DNA of 64,000 bases from Hemileia vastatrix (taxonomy: Eukaryota > Basidiomycota > Pucciniomycetes > Pucciniales > Zaghouaniaceae). The stretch covers positions 7,499,656-7,563,655 of the forward strand of contig JASXTE010000014.1 of NCBI GenBank assembly GCA_030280995.1. The letters run 5' to 3'. Positions 1 through 11,000 of this stretch are shown piece after piece. The stretch's first letter is position 1; every line of letters starts with the position of its first letter. The position numbers and the translations under genes were made by a program. The notes under the pieces are model-generated. The model was not told where the DNA came from. It saw only the letters and a program-made list of their open reading frames with translations, and searched no databases.

Positions 1-1182
1 CTGAAAGAGGGCATAAATATTTGCATTTGATGTATATAAATTTATATTTTATTGCATAATAAAATTATATAAGTATCTTATTAAATATAAGTGTTATATT
101 AATTTTATTGTTATATAAATTATGTATACATTTAAATTAAGCATAATATATTTTATATTCTACAAATAATGGCGCATTTTTATGTATTTAATAATTATAA
201 ATAAATATTTAATTAATTAAAAACATATATTATAATTATAAGTGTAAAATTGACTTATAATATAATTAAATTAATTATTTAAATTTATATATTAAATAAC
301 ACCTTTCATATAGTATTAAATAATAATTAATGGCGCTTCTTTTGACCCTTAATTGTGTCAGGAAAATATTAAATAAATTATAATACTTATTTTATAAAAT
401 AGTATTATAAATTCTCAATTTGAATTAATTAAGTGTTTCATTTAAACTAGTTATTTAATTACATAGTGAAAACAATTAAATAATATTAATTTACACTGAA
501 TTAAATTGATTACATACCTTGTTAAGACAAAAAATGTTATTTGTTTCACTTATAAATGCTGAAAACATATTGTAATACTTGTTTTGAATTATTTTTCCCA
601 TAGTTCTTATGTCACAGGGTTGTTTAGTTACTCATTATTTTATATTAACTGATTTGGGAAATTTGGTATGGGAATTTTACTTTCTTAATTGGGATTCTTA
701 TTATTTTTGTATATTTTTCTCTCAATTACTATGTTACAATTATCTTCTTTAATCTTGTTGTTTTAATTCATTACTATTTTTGTATATAGTCATTTGTAGC
801 GCTTTAGAGGACCCATTGCCTATAAAAAGGCCTTTGATAATCCCCTGTAGCATCATCACTTACTATACACTCAACAACTTGAATATATTTTTATATTAAG
901 TTTATGTTATTTTTTATTAGTATCAAAATTCTAATTGAAATTCTATATAACAATTGAAAGGTTGCCTTAAGTCTGATTGTGATCATAGTGTCTGCCGCGC
1001 ATAGACCTTACATTAAAATAATATTGTTATATCATCTCTCAAGAAATTTGTCGTTGCTCCTTCTCAATAAATTAAATAATTTTTTTTATATTTTATTTCT
1101 TTTATTTCTCAAATACCCTTTTTTCCTTGTCCTCCTCTATTTCTTCCCCTTTTTCTTCCCTCTTCTAGACGACTGGCCGACA
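1..1182 (+). repeat. 5' LTR of AT1 copy 1 (first ~54 bp missing)
   Basis: Matches the 3' LTR at 8119-9298 base for base apart from scattered differences. It ends ...GGCCGACA just before a TGGGGGCC primer-binding-type sequence. Like the other AT1 LTRs it carries TCTAGA close to the end. The open frame at 979-1320 spans the LTR/leader border and has no family resemblance. Confidence 0.92.
821..865 (+). promoter_or_regulatory. LTR core promoter: TATA box and probable start region
   Basis: TATAAAA at 821-827 is followed about 30-40 bp downstream by a pyrimidine/adenine stretch (TCATCACTTACTATACAC) suited to transcription start. The same block, GCCTATA(A/T)A.GG followed by TATACACTCAA, recurs in the AT1 LTRs at 8939-8992 and 46231-46295, so it is conserved between diverged LTRs. 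The start site itself is inferred. Confidence 0.6.
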
Positions 1183-1201
1183 ACTGGGGGCCTTTCCAAA
1201 C
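1183..1201 (+). other. Candidate primer-binding site of AT1 copy 1
   Basis: Directly after the LTR end (CA at 1181-1182) comes ACTGGGGGCCTTTCC. Equivalent sequences follow the 5' LTRs of G (19083), C (minus, 55405), D (46616) and copy 2 (minus, 12105), with consensus T(T/G)GGGGGYCTTTCC. The conserved TGG two bases after the LTR fits pairing with a tRNA 3' CCA. I did not identify the tRNA. Confidence 0.5.
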
Positions 1202-1862
1202 GACGACGACGATACCGATTCTTGCAACAAACGACAAACGCACAGACCACCCAGCAAAAAAGAAAACTTTTGCCGCAACTGTGTTTCAAACTTGGGTTTG
1301 ATCTATTAGGTTTATATTAATTTAATTCATCTATTTTTTGGAAGTGATTTTTTGATCACTATAGTAAGTTAACCTTTGCACCTCTCACTCATATTACTAT
1401 ATTTTTACTGCAATAACAGTGATTGTGGCTTAATTGCTGATTCACTGAGTGTAAGTGTTCATTTATTAAAGTTTTTTTTACCTAGTTGACCATTATAGAG
1501 TGTTTAATTCCTCTTAGTCCTAGAAGAAATTAACATTATTATTAATAAATTTTGAATTATTAAATTAATTTATTATTATTATTAATTTTTGTTCATTTTG
1601 GTTGACTTAAATAGTACTTTGTACTTAGTCCCATATATTGCCATATTTAATTTTGGTAATTTAATTGGTTGAATTAACTTAATTGTTTATTCCCAATTTA
1701 ACTTTGCAATCCATTTTATTAATTCATTTTTTATAAATATTACTTTATATTAAAAATTTTTTATATATATATAATTTAATTAATAAAATTTTTTTTATTT
1801 GGAGCAATTATAAACTGACTTTTATTAATTTTTTTAAGAAGTTAATTAATCTTCCCACTATT
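1202..1862 (+). other. Untranslated leader of AT1 copy 1
   Basis: AT-rich stretch between the primer-binding site and the first gag ATG, without a credible gene. It is alignable with the leaders of copy 2 (minus, 11405-12105) and D (46616-47309). Shared blocks include the 'CACTATAGTAAGTTAACC' region near 1357 and 'CACTGAGTGTAAGTGTTC' near 1443. Conservation of these blocks may reflect packaging or RNA structure signals; that is inference. Confidence 0.55.
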
Positions 1863-2536
1863 ATGTCCAACAATTTGGCTGAGAAAATGGATAAAATGCA
1901 AGTGGATGAAATTGAAATTGATTATGATGCTGATACTGTGAGTTCTTCTAAAGTTGAACATAAAAAATCCTATGCTAACAAGAAAAATTCACATAATTCA
2001 GGATGTGGAAATGACAGGAGAAGTAAACAAATCAAACCCCCTTCCCCCAGCACAACAGAAGGAAGTAAAACCTCCAGTACCTCAAGAAGGTCTTCCAAAA
2101 GGATTCAAAATAAAAAAGATTCCTCTGCCCCAACAAATCAGAAATCTGTCCAGTCATATCAAAGAACTGAGGACAGAAAACATGAAATACAAGGCAAAAG
2201 TAGACTCCTTGTGGGATCAAGTTCAAGAACTCAGGAACCAAAATAAGGCCCAGGCCCCTCCTCAGTTGCTTCCCAATCAGCCGCAGTTTCAGGCTCAACC
2301 TTCACAGCCCCCAGCTCCTTCACACAAAATCAAAGTACTATGGAAGTAGAGCAATGGAAATGGGATTATCTAATGAGTCACTACCAGCAGAATGTGCAAC
2401 ATCCTCCTCATCATCAGCCTGCCCCATCCAGAACACCCAATTTCCATCCTCCTCCTCATCCTTACCAACCAAGAAGGAGAAAGAAGGCCCAAGCACAATC
2501 CCAAACTCAGTCTCAGGGGAAGTTTCCTCCTCTGCC
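1863..2536 (+). pseudogene. gag: N-terminal Gag segment, frame a (AT1 copy 1)
   Basis: Starts MSNNLAEKMDKMQVDEIEID at ATG 1863, homologous to MSSSLANSMDNLHVDEIEVD of element D (47310) and to copy 2 (minus, start 11404). The segment is hydrophilic and rich in Ser, Thr and Lys, with an acidic N-terminus. An open run 1863-2246 ends in a stop. The homologous frame resumes, shifted by an indel, in the open run from 2354 (EMGLSNESLP, compare EMGLLDEPLP in D) and reads directly into the main Gag at ATG 2537. In D the same frame is open throughout, so this is the true N-terminus of the polyprotein, here broken. It overlaps frame b. Confidence 0.65.
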
Positions 2537-2543
2537 ATGGTAA
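2011..2543 (+). pseudogene. Overlapping frame-b ORF: coiled-coil protein in +1 frame of gag (AT1 copy 1)
   Basis: Frame b lies +1 relative to frame a. It begins at ATG 2011 (MTGEVNKSNP), equivalent to MAGEVANPP in D. It encodes a heptad-like segment (about 60 residues, around IRNLSSHIKELRTENMKYKA), then a Gln/Pro-rich stretch, then the conserved motif EQWKWDYLMSHYQQNVQ, and ends KFPPLPW-stop at 2541-2543. One indel between about 2246 and 2349 shifts frames a and b together, so the protein is split here into 2011-2349 and 2340-2543. The homologous product in AT2 elements keeps the coiled coil and a KWDW motif. Function unknown; RNA binding or Gag assembly is possible but not shown. Confidence 0.55.
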
Positions 2544-3256
2544 GTAATTTGTTTGATAATCACTTGGGTATGTTTTCTAATAAGACTTCTTCTGCAGGTA
2601 ATATTATTGAACATGGTGAAAGAACAGTTATACCTGTTAAAATACAGCTTCCTGTAACTAGTAGCCCTATTGATGTAATTAGCAAATTGTCATTTGATGA
2701 ACCTTTACATTTAACTTCTACTTCTTTAATTAATCCTTCTCTTGCAATTAAGAATGATTCTGTTACCCCTGAAGTCTATACCTTAATTGAGAAAACTTCT
2801 GAAGAAATATTGAAAGATACCCTTGATTTTAATGTTGTGAAAGACAAACATTTGAGAGATGTGTTAATCCATGAGAATGATAGATTAAATAATTTGCACT
2901 TGCAATGTAAAGTAAGTTCTTCTGTACAGGATACAGCTTATTTTAAAATCAAATAAACCTTAAATATTGTTCTTAGCCAACAAAAACAAATAAGGAGTGA
3001 CCATAGAGCTATCTCAGATAGAAATATCAATCTACATAAAACCTTGAGTAAAAAGAAACCCCTTATTGAAGAAAATTATTCATTAAAAAATGAAATAAAA
3101 TCTCTACAAAATGAGTTTAAAAAGCTAAAGAATGATTTCCATGCACTAAGTGCCAAACACACAGTTTCTGAGAACAGAAATGTTCTATCTCTTGCAAAAG
3201 TAAATGACCAGATGTCTGAAATTCCAAGGATAAGAAACTATGTGTCTGACCTGTAG
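2537..3256 (+). pseudogene. gag: Gag coiled-coil region (AT1 copy 1)
   Basis: The frame starts at ATG 2537 (MVSNLFDNHLG), in a CCATGG context that overlaps the frame-b stop. Residues are acidic and helical, for example LIEKTSEEILKDTLDF, followed by a long Lys/Glu-rich coiled coil (ENYSLKNEIKSLQNEFKKLK). The two in-frame stops, TAA 2954 and TAG 3254, replace sense codons that are intact in D (KIKETLNIV and SDLQEI). No Pfam-like fold is obvious. By position it is the assembly part of Gag. Broken only by nonsense mutations. Confidence 0.6.
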
Positions 3257-3289
3257 GATAAATTCTCAAACTTAACCATCAATAATGAT

Positions 3290-5662
3290 ATGAATGAGAA
3301 TTCTGTCCATAAGCTGCATAAAAATAAAGGAAAAGAACCTGAGCAGAGTTCCTCCTTTCTTCCTCATATTTCAACCATTAAACAAACTGACAATGAGTCT
3401 GTAAAATCTTTTGCTACTAGCAATAAATCTTGTGATGGTCATGCACCAGCTGTTTCTGTAAATGATAAAATTTCTGAACACCTGGCTAAACTTCAGGAAT
3501 TATTAATGATGAATAGTTCAAACCAAAAAATGGACCATCCCAGTAGTAAGAAAAATTGGCCTAAGTTGGACCAATATCCTACCTTTGATGGTGATTCTTC
3601 CTCTGATTGGCAACACTTTATCCAAAGAATTGATCATTTAAAGAGTTCTTATAAACTACCTGATGAGGAAATGGTTTCTAAGCGAATTTCTTTATTTTCC
3701 AATGTAGCCTTGATGTGGTATGAATCTGTCCTTTTGGATAACAATCATAATACATGGAATGGTTGGAAATCCTTGATTGAGAATCAGTTTGGTGGTTCAA
3801 AATTCAGGTTAGCTCAGCAAAGAATGTATGAGAATACTAGATATTTATCCTCCTCTGTTGAAAAGCCCATTGTTTTTACTATGAAAGTAACAAAAATCCT
3901 AAGAGCAATTGATCCAAAGATGGATTATGATATTTGGAGAGATAAAATCTTGTATAAATTACCAAATTCTCTTAGAGATTTGATTGTGGCTAGAACTGAG
4001 CATGTAAGGAAAAATTCTTCTTTCATTAATATCTGTAATGAGGTACTAATCAACCATAGATATGAACCAAAGAATTACCTTGGTAAATCTTATAATGATC
4101 AGATTAAACCTTCTACAAAACTCCCAGAAAAATCTGGTAAACCCTCTGCCCCAATCGCACCTAAAAAATATTCAACAAATACTTGTTATAAATGTAACAA
4201 ACCATGGCAAAAGGGTCATGTTTGTGACAAGAAAATTCATCTTGTTGAACAAAATGAAGACACTGATGAAGCTGAAATTGATGTCAATAATTCTTCTAGT
4301 GATTGTGAAAGTAATATCTCCTATGGCAATGACTCTGTTAAAGATGTTTTAATGTTAGAACAGGATGTCCATTATTTAGATAATATATCTGAAGAATGTG
4401 TATTGGATTTATCTTCAGTGGAAAATGCTGAAATAATTAAAGATATTACTAACAATTCTGTAGCCATATCTCCCTTGAAAGCACCTGTTATCATTAATGG
4501 TAAAAATGTTGATGTAGTTCTTGACTCTGGTGCTGGAGGAAGTGTAGTGTCTGAAAAGGCTTTAGCTTCAGTAGATAAGGATTATTTGAGTAAATTATTA
4601 CCTATAACTTCTGAAAAATGGAGAGGGTATGGTTCTACCTTAATTCCTATTGTCAAATACAAAACCTCTGTATTCTTCAAATATAATGGTGATTTTGTCA
4701 GAACTATTTGTGAATTTTTTGTCATGCAAAATGATAATTTAAGCAATTGGTTTATTATGGGTAATGATATTTTAACCATTTTTGGTGTGAAATTGGACCC
4801 AGCAAATAATTGCTTCACCTTGGGATTGAATGGCAAAAGGAAATTCAAAATTTCCTCCTCTAGAAAACCTTCTGGGCATCTGTTAAAGTCTTGTAACTCA
4901 CTAATCCAGTGTAAAGGCAGAACAAAAACTGAAATAGATGATTTATTAAATGAAATAAATACTGCTTCTTTTGGTGATCAGTTAACTAGTGAACAAAAGG
5001 ATTCTATTATTGCCTCTATTACCTCTTTCCCTATGGCTTTTGCTCATGGTTCTCATGTCTTGGGAATTGTTCAGGAAGAGATGAGAACTACCTTATCCTG
5101 TAACTTAAGTGATATTCCTCATAGTCTTAAGAAAAAATCATATCCTGCTTCTCCGACAAAAAGAAATGATATTGAAGATAATATTGCAAAATTATTAAAA
5201 ATGAATATCATTGAGAAAGTGGATGTCACCCCCAAATATTGTGTCATCTCCCCAGTCTTAATTTCTTATGAAAAGGATAAGGATAGATTATGTGGAGATT
5301 ACAGAGCTTTAAACACTTATACTGTTGATGATATTTATCCTTTACCCAGAATTAATTCAATACATGCTACCTCACAAGGTGCAAAATTTATTAGTTGTCT
5401 GGATGGTAATAAAGGATATCATCAAGTTCCAGTTGAGAAAAATTCTCAAAACTTTTTGCTTATTGCTACTCATATGGGAATATATAAGTATGTTAGGATG
5501 CCATTTGGCCCTAAAAATGCTCTTTCAGTTTTTCAAAAGGTCATGGATAACACTTTCCATCAGAAAATAATTGAAGGATGGCTCATGGTTTACATTGATG
5601 ACATTATAGTTTTTTCTAAAACTTATGATGAACATGTGGTTCATTTAAATAGGGTTTTTTAA
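3290..5662 (+). pseudogene. gag-pol: Gag capsid/zinc knuckle, aspartic protease and reverse transcriptase (AT1 copy 1)
   Basis: A 790-codon open run, the best-preserved Gag-Pol part in the window. In order: Gag capsid-like helices around residues 95-250 (KLDQYPTFDGDSSSDWQ...); zinc knuckle from Cys299 (CYKCNKPWQKGHVC, the CX2CX3WX3HXC variant); aspartic protease with catalytic DSG at 412-414 (VVLDSGAGGSVVS); then RT, with the YIDD catalytic motif at 768-771 and the family block MPFGPKNALSVFQ before it. Protease cleaves the polyprotein and RT makes cDNA. The run stops at TAA 5660 inside the RT thumb region; the same frame resumes immediately afterwards. Confidence 0.9.
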
Positions 5663-7015
5663 AAAATGGATTAAATCAATATGACCTTGTCCTTGAAAAA
5701 GTGTAAATTTGGTTTTCAATCTTTGAAAGTCCTTGGCCATGTTGTGTCAGGCTTACAAATTTGTGTAGACCATAACAAAGTTGCTGCAATTCAAAATGTG
5801 AAAGCATCAACTTCTGTATAAGAAATCCAAAGTTTTTTGGGTATGTGTGGCTATTATAGACAATATATTAAAAATTATCAGGTCATAGCCTTGCCTCTTA
5901 CAAAACTGACCAGAAAAGATGTTGCCTTTCTCTGGAATAATGACTGTCAAAAAGCTTTTGATACATTAAAAAGTTGCTTAATGACAGCCCCTATATTGGC
6001 TCTTCCAGATTTTAACAAACCATTTGTCCTGTATACAGATGCTAGCTTTGTTGGTCTGGGTGCTGCCCTTCACCAGAAACAAATTATAAATGATAAATCC
6101 TCAGAGGTTGTAATTTGTTATATTTCAAGAACCTTAAGAAATAGTGAATTGAAATATGGTACCACTCAATTAGAGTGCTTAGCAGTTGTTTGGGCTCTTG
6201 AGAAGCTTCATTACTCTCTAGATGACCAAAAATTTGAATTGGTAACTGACTGTAGTGCTGTGAAGTCCCTCTTAAACCCGAAAACACCTAACAGACATAT
6301 GTTCAGGTGGCAACTTTCTGTTCAAGAATACAGAGGACGGATGACAATTATCCATAGGGCTGGAAATGTTCACTCAAATGTTGATATGCTCTCCAGATTG
6401 CCTCTGCCAAATAATGACTCAAATCCTGCTTATGTACCTGAAGATGATACTGTTCATATCCATGGTATATTTTTCGTGGATATGAAAGAAGAGTTATTGC
6501 AATTAATACTGGATTCATATGAGAGGGATTCTGATTTAAATAAATTGGTTACTATCTTAAATGATCCTAAAAATGCTTCAATTCAAGCATTGATAAAAAC
6601 TCTTCCTGTAAAGTATCAAAATGCTTTAAGTAAAGGAAAGTTTTCTATTGAAGATGGTTATATATATTATAGAAGAAAGCTTACTAATGTAATTGTAATT
6701 CCTCCTTCTATGAAAGAAACTATCCTCAAACTTTGTCATGATGACATATTGGCTGGTCATTTTGATCTTGAAAAAACTTTGATTAGAATCAAAAACACTG
6801 CTTGGTGGGCTAATATGTCTGAAGACACAAAATTATATGTTGAATCTTGTGATTCCTGCCAAAAATCTAAAAGGTTGAAAGGTAAAAGAGCAGGGTTATT
6901 ACAACATATTGAGACACCTAATGCTCCCTGGCAAATCATTAATATGGATTTTGTCACTGGTCTTCCTGTTGCAGGTAAAGACAGCTTTAACTCTTGTTGG
7001 GTAATAGTAGATTGA
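5663..7015 (+). pseudogene. pol: RT C-terminus, RNase H and integrase N-terminus (AT1 copy 1)
   Basis: Same frame as the preceding segment, after stops TAA 5660, TAA 5672 and TAA 5819. The open run 5837-7015 begins at the RT connection (GMCGYYRQYIKNYQ). RNase H follows with its acidic residues in context: YTDASFVGLGA (Asp near residue 68 of the run), LECLAVVWALEKLHY and VTDCSAVKSLLN. The HRAGNVHSNVDMLSRLPLP block closes the domain. The integrase zinc-binding HHCC motif is visible as CHDDILAGHF...CDSCQKSK. It ends at a TGA (7013) where related copies have Arg (VIVDRFTK). Confidence 0.88.
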
Positions 7016-7024
7016 TTCACAAAA

Positions 7025-7504
7025 ATGTGCAAATTTATTCCAACCCACAAAGATGTATCCACAAAAGAATTAGCTTTCTTATGGTGGTCTTACATGTTTA
7101 ATATTATTGGTTTTACAAAAGCCATTATCTCTGACAGAGATCCTAAATTTACTTCTGAGTTTTGGACCTCTTTGATGGATATTTGTGGCTGTGAGTTAAA
7201 GTTGTCTACAGCTCACCATCCTCAGACTGATGGTCTAGCTGAGAGAATGATTCAAACTCTGGAAGATATGATTAGAAGTTATTGTGCCTTTGGTTTAGAA
7301 TATAAAGACAATCACAGATTTACTCATGATTGGGTCACTCTATTGCCTGGTCTTGAATTTGCATATAATAGCACTGTTCATTCTGTCACTGAGAAAAAGC
7401 CTTTTGAGCTTTGGTTAGGTTATGTCCCAAATACTCCTGCTCAGATTCTCAATAATAAATTACCTAAGTTGGAACTACACCCTGGTGTAAAATCTTTCAT
7501 GTAA
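7025..7504 (+). pseudogene. int: Integrase catalytic core (AT1 copy 1)
   Basis: Carries the second Asp and the Glu of the D,D-35-E triad in SDRDPKFTSEFW and HHPQTDGLAERMIQTLEDM. The first Asp (NMDFVTGLP) lies at the end of the preceding run. The enzyme inserts element cDNA into the genome. The frame is the same as upstream. It ends at TAA 7502 (SFM-stop), where D and C read through as M-Q-M-Q or Q-M-Q. Only nonsense mutations separate it from its neighbours. Confidence 0.88.
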
Positions 7505-8032
7505 ATGCAACAGCTATGCAGAAAACATGCTCAGAGCTGTATTGATAAAGTATTTGAATATGAAAAGAAAAGATGGGATAAATCCCATAAAGTATACACA
7601 TTTAACAAGGGTTATGAAGTGTTTATCTCTACTGTCCATTTAAATTTACAAGGTAACAACAAATTAAAAGATCCTTTTGTAGGACCATTTGTTGTTAAAA
7701 GGATGGTTGGTGATAATGCAGTAGAAGTTGTATTGTATTCTCCATATGATAGGAAACATCCTGTTTTTCCCATTTCTTTGCCTAAGCCTTATACTTCCAA
7801 CAGTGACTTACTTCCCAAAAGAAGGGGAAGACCTAGGAAAAACCCTCAGGAAGTCACAGAAACAGCAGTAATTGATAAAATTCTCAATGATAGAATTATC
7901 ACTTCTGAAAGAGGTACTGAATATTTATTGAGATATAAGAACAAATCATCTGAACATGATGCATGGATACCTGGCAAGGAGATTTCAAATCTTCCTACTC
8001 TGTTGAAAAAGTACAAAAAGAAAAAATCTTAG
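7505..8032 (+). pseudogene. int: Integrase C-terminal domain with chromodomain-like tail (AT1 copy 1)
   Basis: Starts MQQLCRKHAQSCIDKVFEYE, then the GPFVVKRMVGDNAVEVVLY and HPVFPISL blocks typical of Ty3 integrase C-termini. A Lys/Arg-rich linker (PKRRGRPRKNP, AT-hook-like) follows, then a tail with the pattern I-x-K-I-L...EYLLRYKN...W-I-P...LLKKY. That tail resembles a chromodomain, known in chromoviruses to steer integration toward heterochromatin. The assignment of the tail is by pattern only. The natural stop is at 8030, 35 bp before the 3' LTR. Confidence 0.82.
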
Positions 8033-8050
8033 CATTTTTTTATTGTTTTT

Positions 8051-8064
8051 TTAGAGTGACAGAG
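8051..8064 (+). other. Polypurine tract of AT1 copy 1
   Basis: TTAGAGTGACAGAG abuts the 3' LTR start (TGTCAG at 8065). AT2 copies carry GGTGAGGGAG at the same place (37862-37872; minus 48662-48671), so a purine-rich plus-strand primer position is conserved. Confidence 0.6.
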
Positions 8065-9298
8065 TGTCAGCCAGGCTATTCCAGGAGCCCAGTAAATGAT
8101 ATGTTAACTTATTGGACCTGAAAGAGGGCATAAATAATTGCATTTGATGTATATAAATTTATATTTTATTGCATAATAAAATTATATAAGTATCTTATTA
8201 AATATAAGTGTTATATTAATTTTATTGTTATATAAATTATGTATACATTTAAATTAAGCATAATATTTTTTATATTCTACAAATAATGGCACATTTTTAT
8301 GTATTTAATAATTATAAATAAATATTTAATTAATTAAAAACATATATTATAATTATAAGTGTAAAATTGACTTATAATATAATTAAATTAATTATTTAAA
8401 TTTATCTATTAAATAACACCTTTCATATAGTATTAAATAATAATTAATGGCGCTTCTTTTGACCCTTAATTGTGTCAGGAAAAGATTAAATAAATTATAA
8501 TACTTATTTTATAAAATAGTGTTATAAATTCTCAATTTGAATTAATTAAGTGTTTCATTTAAACTAGTTATTTAATTACATAGTGAAAACAATTAAATAA
8601 TATTAATTTACACTGAATTAAATTGATTAAATACCTTGTTACGTCAAAACATGTTATTTGTTTCACTTATAAATGCTGAAAACATATTGTAATACTTGTT
8701 TTGAATTATTTTTCCCATAGTTCTTATGTCACAGGGTTGTTTAGTTACTCATTATTTTATATTAACTGATTTGGGAAATTTGGTATGGGAATTTTACTTT
8801 CTTAATTGGGATTCTTATTATTTTTGTATATTTTTCTCTCAATTACTATGTTACAATTATCTTCTTTAATATTCTTGTTTTACTTCATTACTATTTTTGT
8901 ATATAGTCATTTGTAGCGCTTTAGAGGACCCATTGCCTATAAAAAGGCCTTTGATAATCCCCTGTAGCATCATCACTTACTATACACTCAACAACTTGAA
9001 TATATTTTTATATTACGTTTATATTATTTTTTATTAGTATCAAAATTCTAATTGAAATTCTATATAACAATTGAAAGGTTGCCTTAAGTCTGATAGTGAT
9101 CATAGTGTCTTCCGTGCATAGCCCTTACATTAAAATAATATTGTTATATCATCTCTCAAGAAATTTGTCGTTGCTCCTTCTCAATAAATTAAATAATTTT
9201 TTTATATTTTATTTCTTTTATTTCTCAAATACCCTTTTTTCCTTGTCCTCCTCTATTTCTTCCCCTTTTTCTTCCCTCTTCTAGACGACTGGCCGACA
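8065..9298 (+). repeat. 3' LTR of AT1 copy 1 (1234 bp)
   Basis: Runs from TGTCAGCCAGGCTATTCC to CTGGCCGACA and repeats the sequence of 1-1182. The next base starts gag sequence of copy 2 in reverse orientation, which fixes the element border. The open frame at 9096-9284 is LTR sequence without coding support. Confidence 0.93.
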
Positions 9299-9805
9299 AG
9301 TTTTCTCAAGTAAGGTATAGACTTCTGGGGAAACAGAATCATTCTAAATTTTAAATAAAGGATCAATTAAAGAAGTAGAAGTCAAATGTAAAGGTTCATA
9401 AAATAATAATTTGCTAATTACATCATTGGGGCTGCTCATTAAAGGAAGTTGTCTTTTTATGGGTTTAACTGTTCTTTCACCATGATCCACAATATTACCT
9501 GTGGAAGAAGATTTGTTATTATACATACCAACATGTTTATCAAATAAATTACTTACCATGGAAAGGGAGGAAATTTCTCCTGTGCCTTATTTCTTCTGCC
9601 TCCCTGATAAGGATGGGGATGAGGAGATGGATGGTAGGTTGGTGTCCTGGATGGGCCAGGGTGTTGAGCTGTTGGTTGCTGAACATTCTGTTGGTAATGG
9701 CTCATAAAGTAATCTAATTTTCACTGCTTCACCTGAAGAGTGCTTTGATTTTAAATGAAGGAGGTGGGTGACTGATGGGGCTGAGGTAGAGGCTGAGACT
9801 GAGAC
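9299..9805 (-). pseudogene. gag: Gag fragment of AT1 copy 2, including start of main Gag
   Basis: On the minus strand ATG 9559 opens MVSNLFDKHVGMYNNK, the same start as at 2537 in copy 1 and 57052 in D. Upstream (9560-9805) the frame-a text is EPLPTECSATNSSTPWPIQD, matching D, and frame b again ends at the CCATGG junction. The reading continues to 9299, where copy 1 has inserted. Stop codons break it (for example after LFKI). Confidence 0.75.
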
Positions 9806-10995
9806 TATCGGCCGGTTGTCTAGAAGAAAGAGAAGAAGATAGGAAGGAAGGCAAAATAATTGAGTACAATAAAGTATACGAATGAGAAGAGTATTTTTAA
9901 AAGAGGGGGGTGATGAAGTAAATTGGAGTCTTGACAAAATTATTAGGAATTATTTGAATTGTAATATATTGTAACTAATAGTTATATTCAAGGCGCGACA
10001 ATCAATGATAGTTATTATTAAACTTAAAGCAACCTATAATTATTTATATAGTATTTTAATTAGAAATGTAGTACTAATAAAAATAATAAATAAACGTAGT
10101 ATATTTAAAATATATTTAAGTGAGTGTATAATAAGTAATCAGCTACCAGAGAGGTTTCCAAAGCCCTTTTATAGGCAAGAGGACCTTCTGGAGCGTTCCA
10201 ATAGTAGTTACAAAAAAGTAAAATAATGTGAAATAAATAATTAAAAGAATTTAATTAAAAACAATAAAAATAAACCCGTGATTAATCAACTATTTTTTTC
10301 CCATCAGAAATTTCTAAAAAAGAATAGAATTAATATAACAAATAACTACGTGAGTATGGAAAATGAGAACTATGAGAAAGAAATCTAAAGAAGAATACAA
10401 ATAGCTAAAAAAAGTTTAATTAAAATAAAAGGAATTATTTTTACGCTTTTAAATAATCTTAATTCAGTATAAGTAAAGGTAACTTAATTATTTTAACTAT
10501 TTCAAGTAATTTAATTATTAAATTAATTGAAACAACTAATTAATTTAATAAAGTAACTTATTTAAAATGAGAAATTAAATTTAATCATATTAAATAAATT
10601 TTTTTAATTAATTTAGTAATTTTAGTGACACAATTAAGGGTCAAGGAAGCGCCCAATATTTATGGATAGTATTATATGATAAGTTGTATTTAGTTTATAT
10701 AAATTTTATTATTGAAACTTTAATTACAGTGTAAGTTAAATTTACACTTATAATATAATTTTAAATAATTAATTCATACATACAAAGTGGGCCATGATAT
10801 TATAGAATATAATATTTGTTTATGTAATAAAATTTATTTAATAATAAAATTAAGTATATTAATTATTTTATTTATTCATAAAATATTTATAATTTTATTT
10901 TAATAATTTTTTGTAATTACATAATGTTATTCCTTTATATGATTGCAGTAATTTATTATATAAATTACTGGGCTCCTGAGATAGCCTGGCTGACA
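9806..10995 (-). repeat. Solo AT1 LTR with GAGAC target duplication
   Basis: Starts TATCGGCCGGTTGTCTAGAAG and ends GGCTCCTGAGATAGCCTGGCTGACA, the reverse complement of AT1 LTR ends. GAGAC stands on both sides (9801-9805 and 10996-11000). gag of copy 2 resumes directly after it. It is closely related to the solo LTR at 17418-18586. A solo LTR is the usual product of LTR-LTR recombination. Confidence 0.92.
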
Positions 10996-11000
10996 GAGAC

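Larger units (their letters stand above)
1..9298 (+). mobile_element. AT1 copy 1, Ty3-type LTR retrotransposon, 5' end cut by window
   Basis: Two nearly identical LTRs (1-1182 and 8065-9298) flank an internal region with gag, protease, RT, RNase H and integrase in Ty3/gypsy order. Position 1 aligns with position 8119, so about 54 bases of the 5' LTR lie upstream of the window. By eye the LTRs differ at roughly 15-20 positions, so the insertion looks fairly young. The polyprotein frame stays the same from about 2354 to 8032 and is broken only by nonsense codons (2954, 3254, 5660, 5672, 5819, 7013, 7502). The element is inserted into AT1 copy 2, whose gag resumes in the opposite orientation at 9299. 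Confidence 0.93.

Noticed and set aside
2540..2597. Possible 58-nt intron in AT1 gag (GTAAGT...TTCTGCAG; D and copy 2 have GTGAGT/GTAAGT...TTCCACAG)
   Set aside because: The stretch is translated and conserved as protein (MVSNLFD...GNI(I/V)(E/D)HGE) in three copies, and removing 58 nt would shift the frame into early stops.
4582..4848. Antisense frame opposite the protease, recurring at 22128-22403, 52082-52357 and 59098-59364
   Set aside because: Its recurrence is explained by the conserved sense protein on the other strand; no independent start context or motif.
9806..10995. Whether this and 17418-18586 are LTRs of one full element
   Set aside because: Each has its own 5-bp target duplication (GAGAC; GTCTG) and element sequence continues on both sides, so both are solo LTRs.
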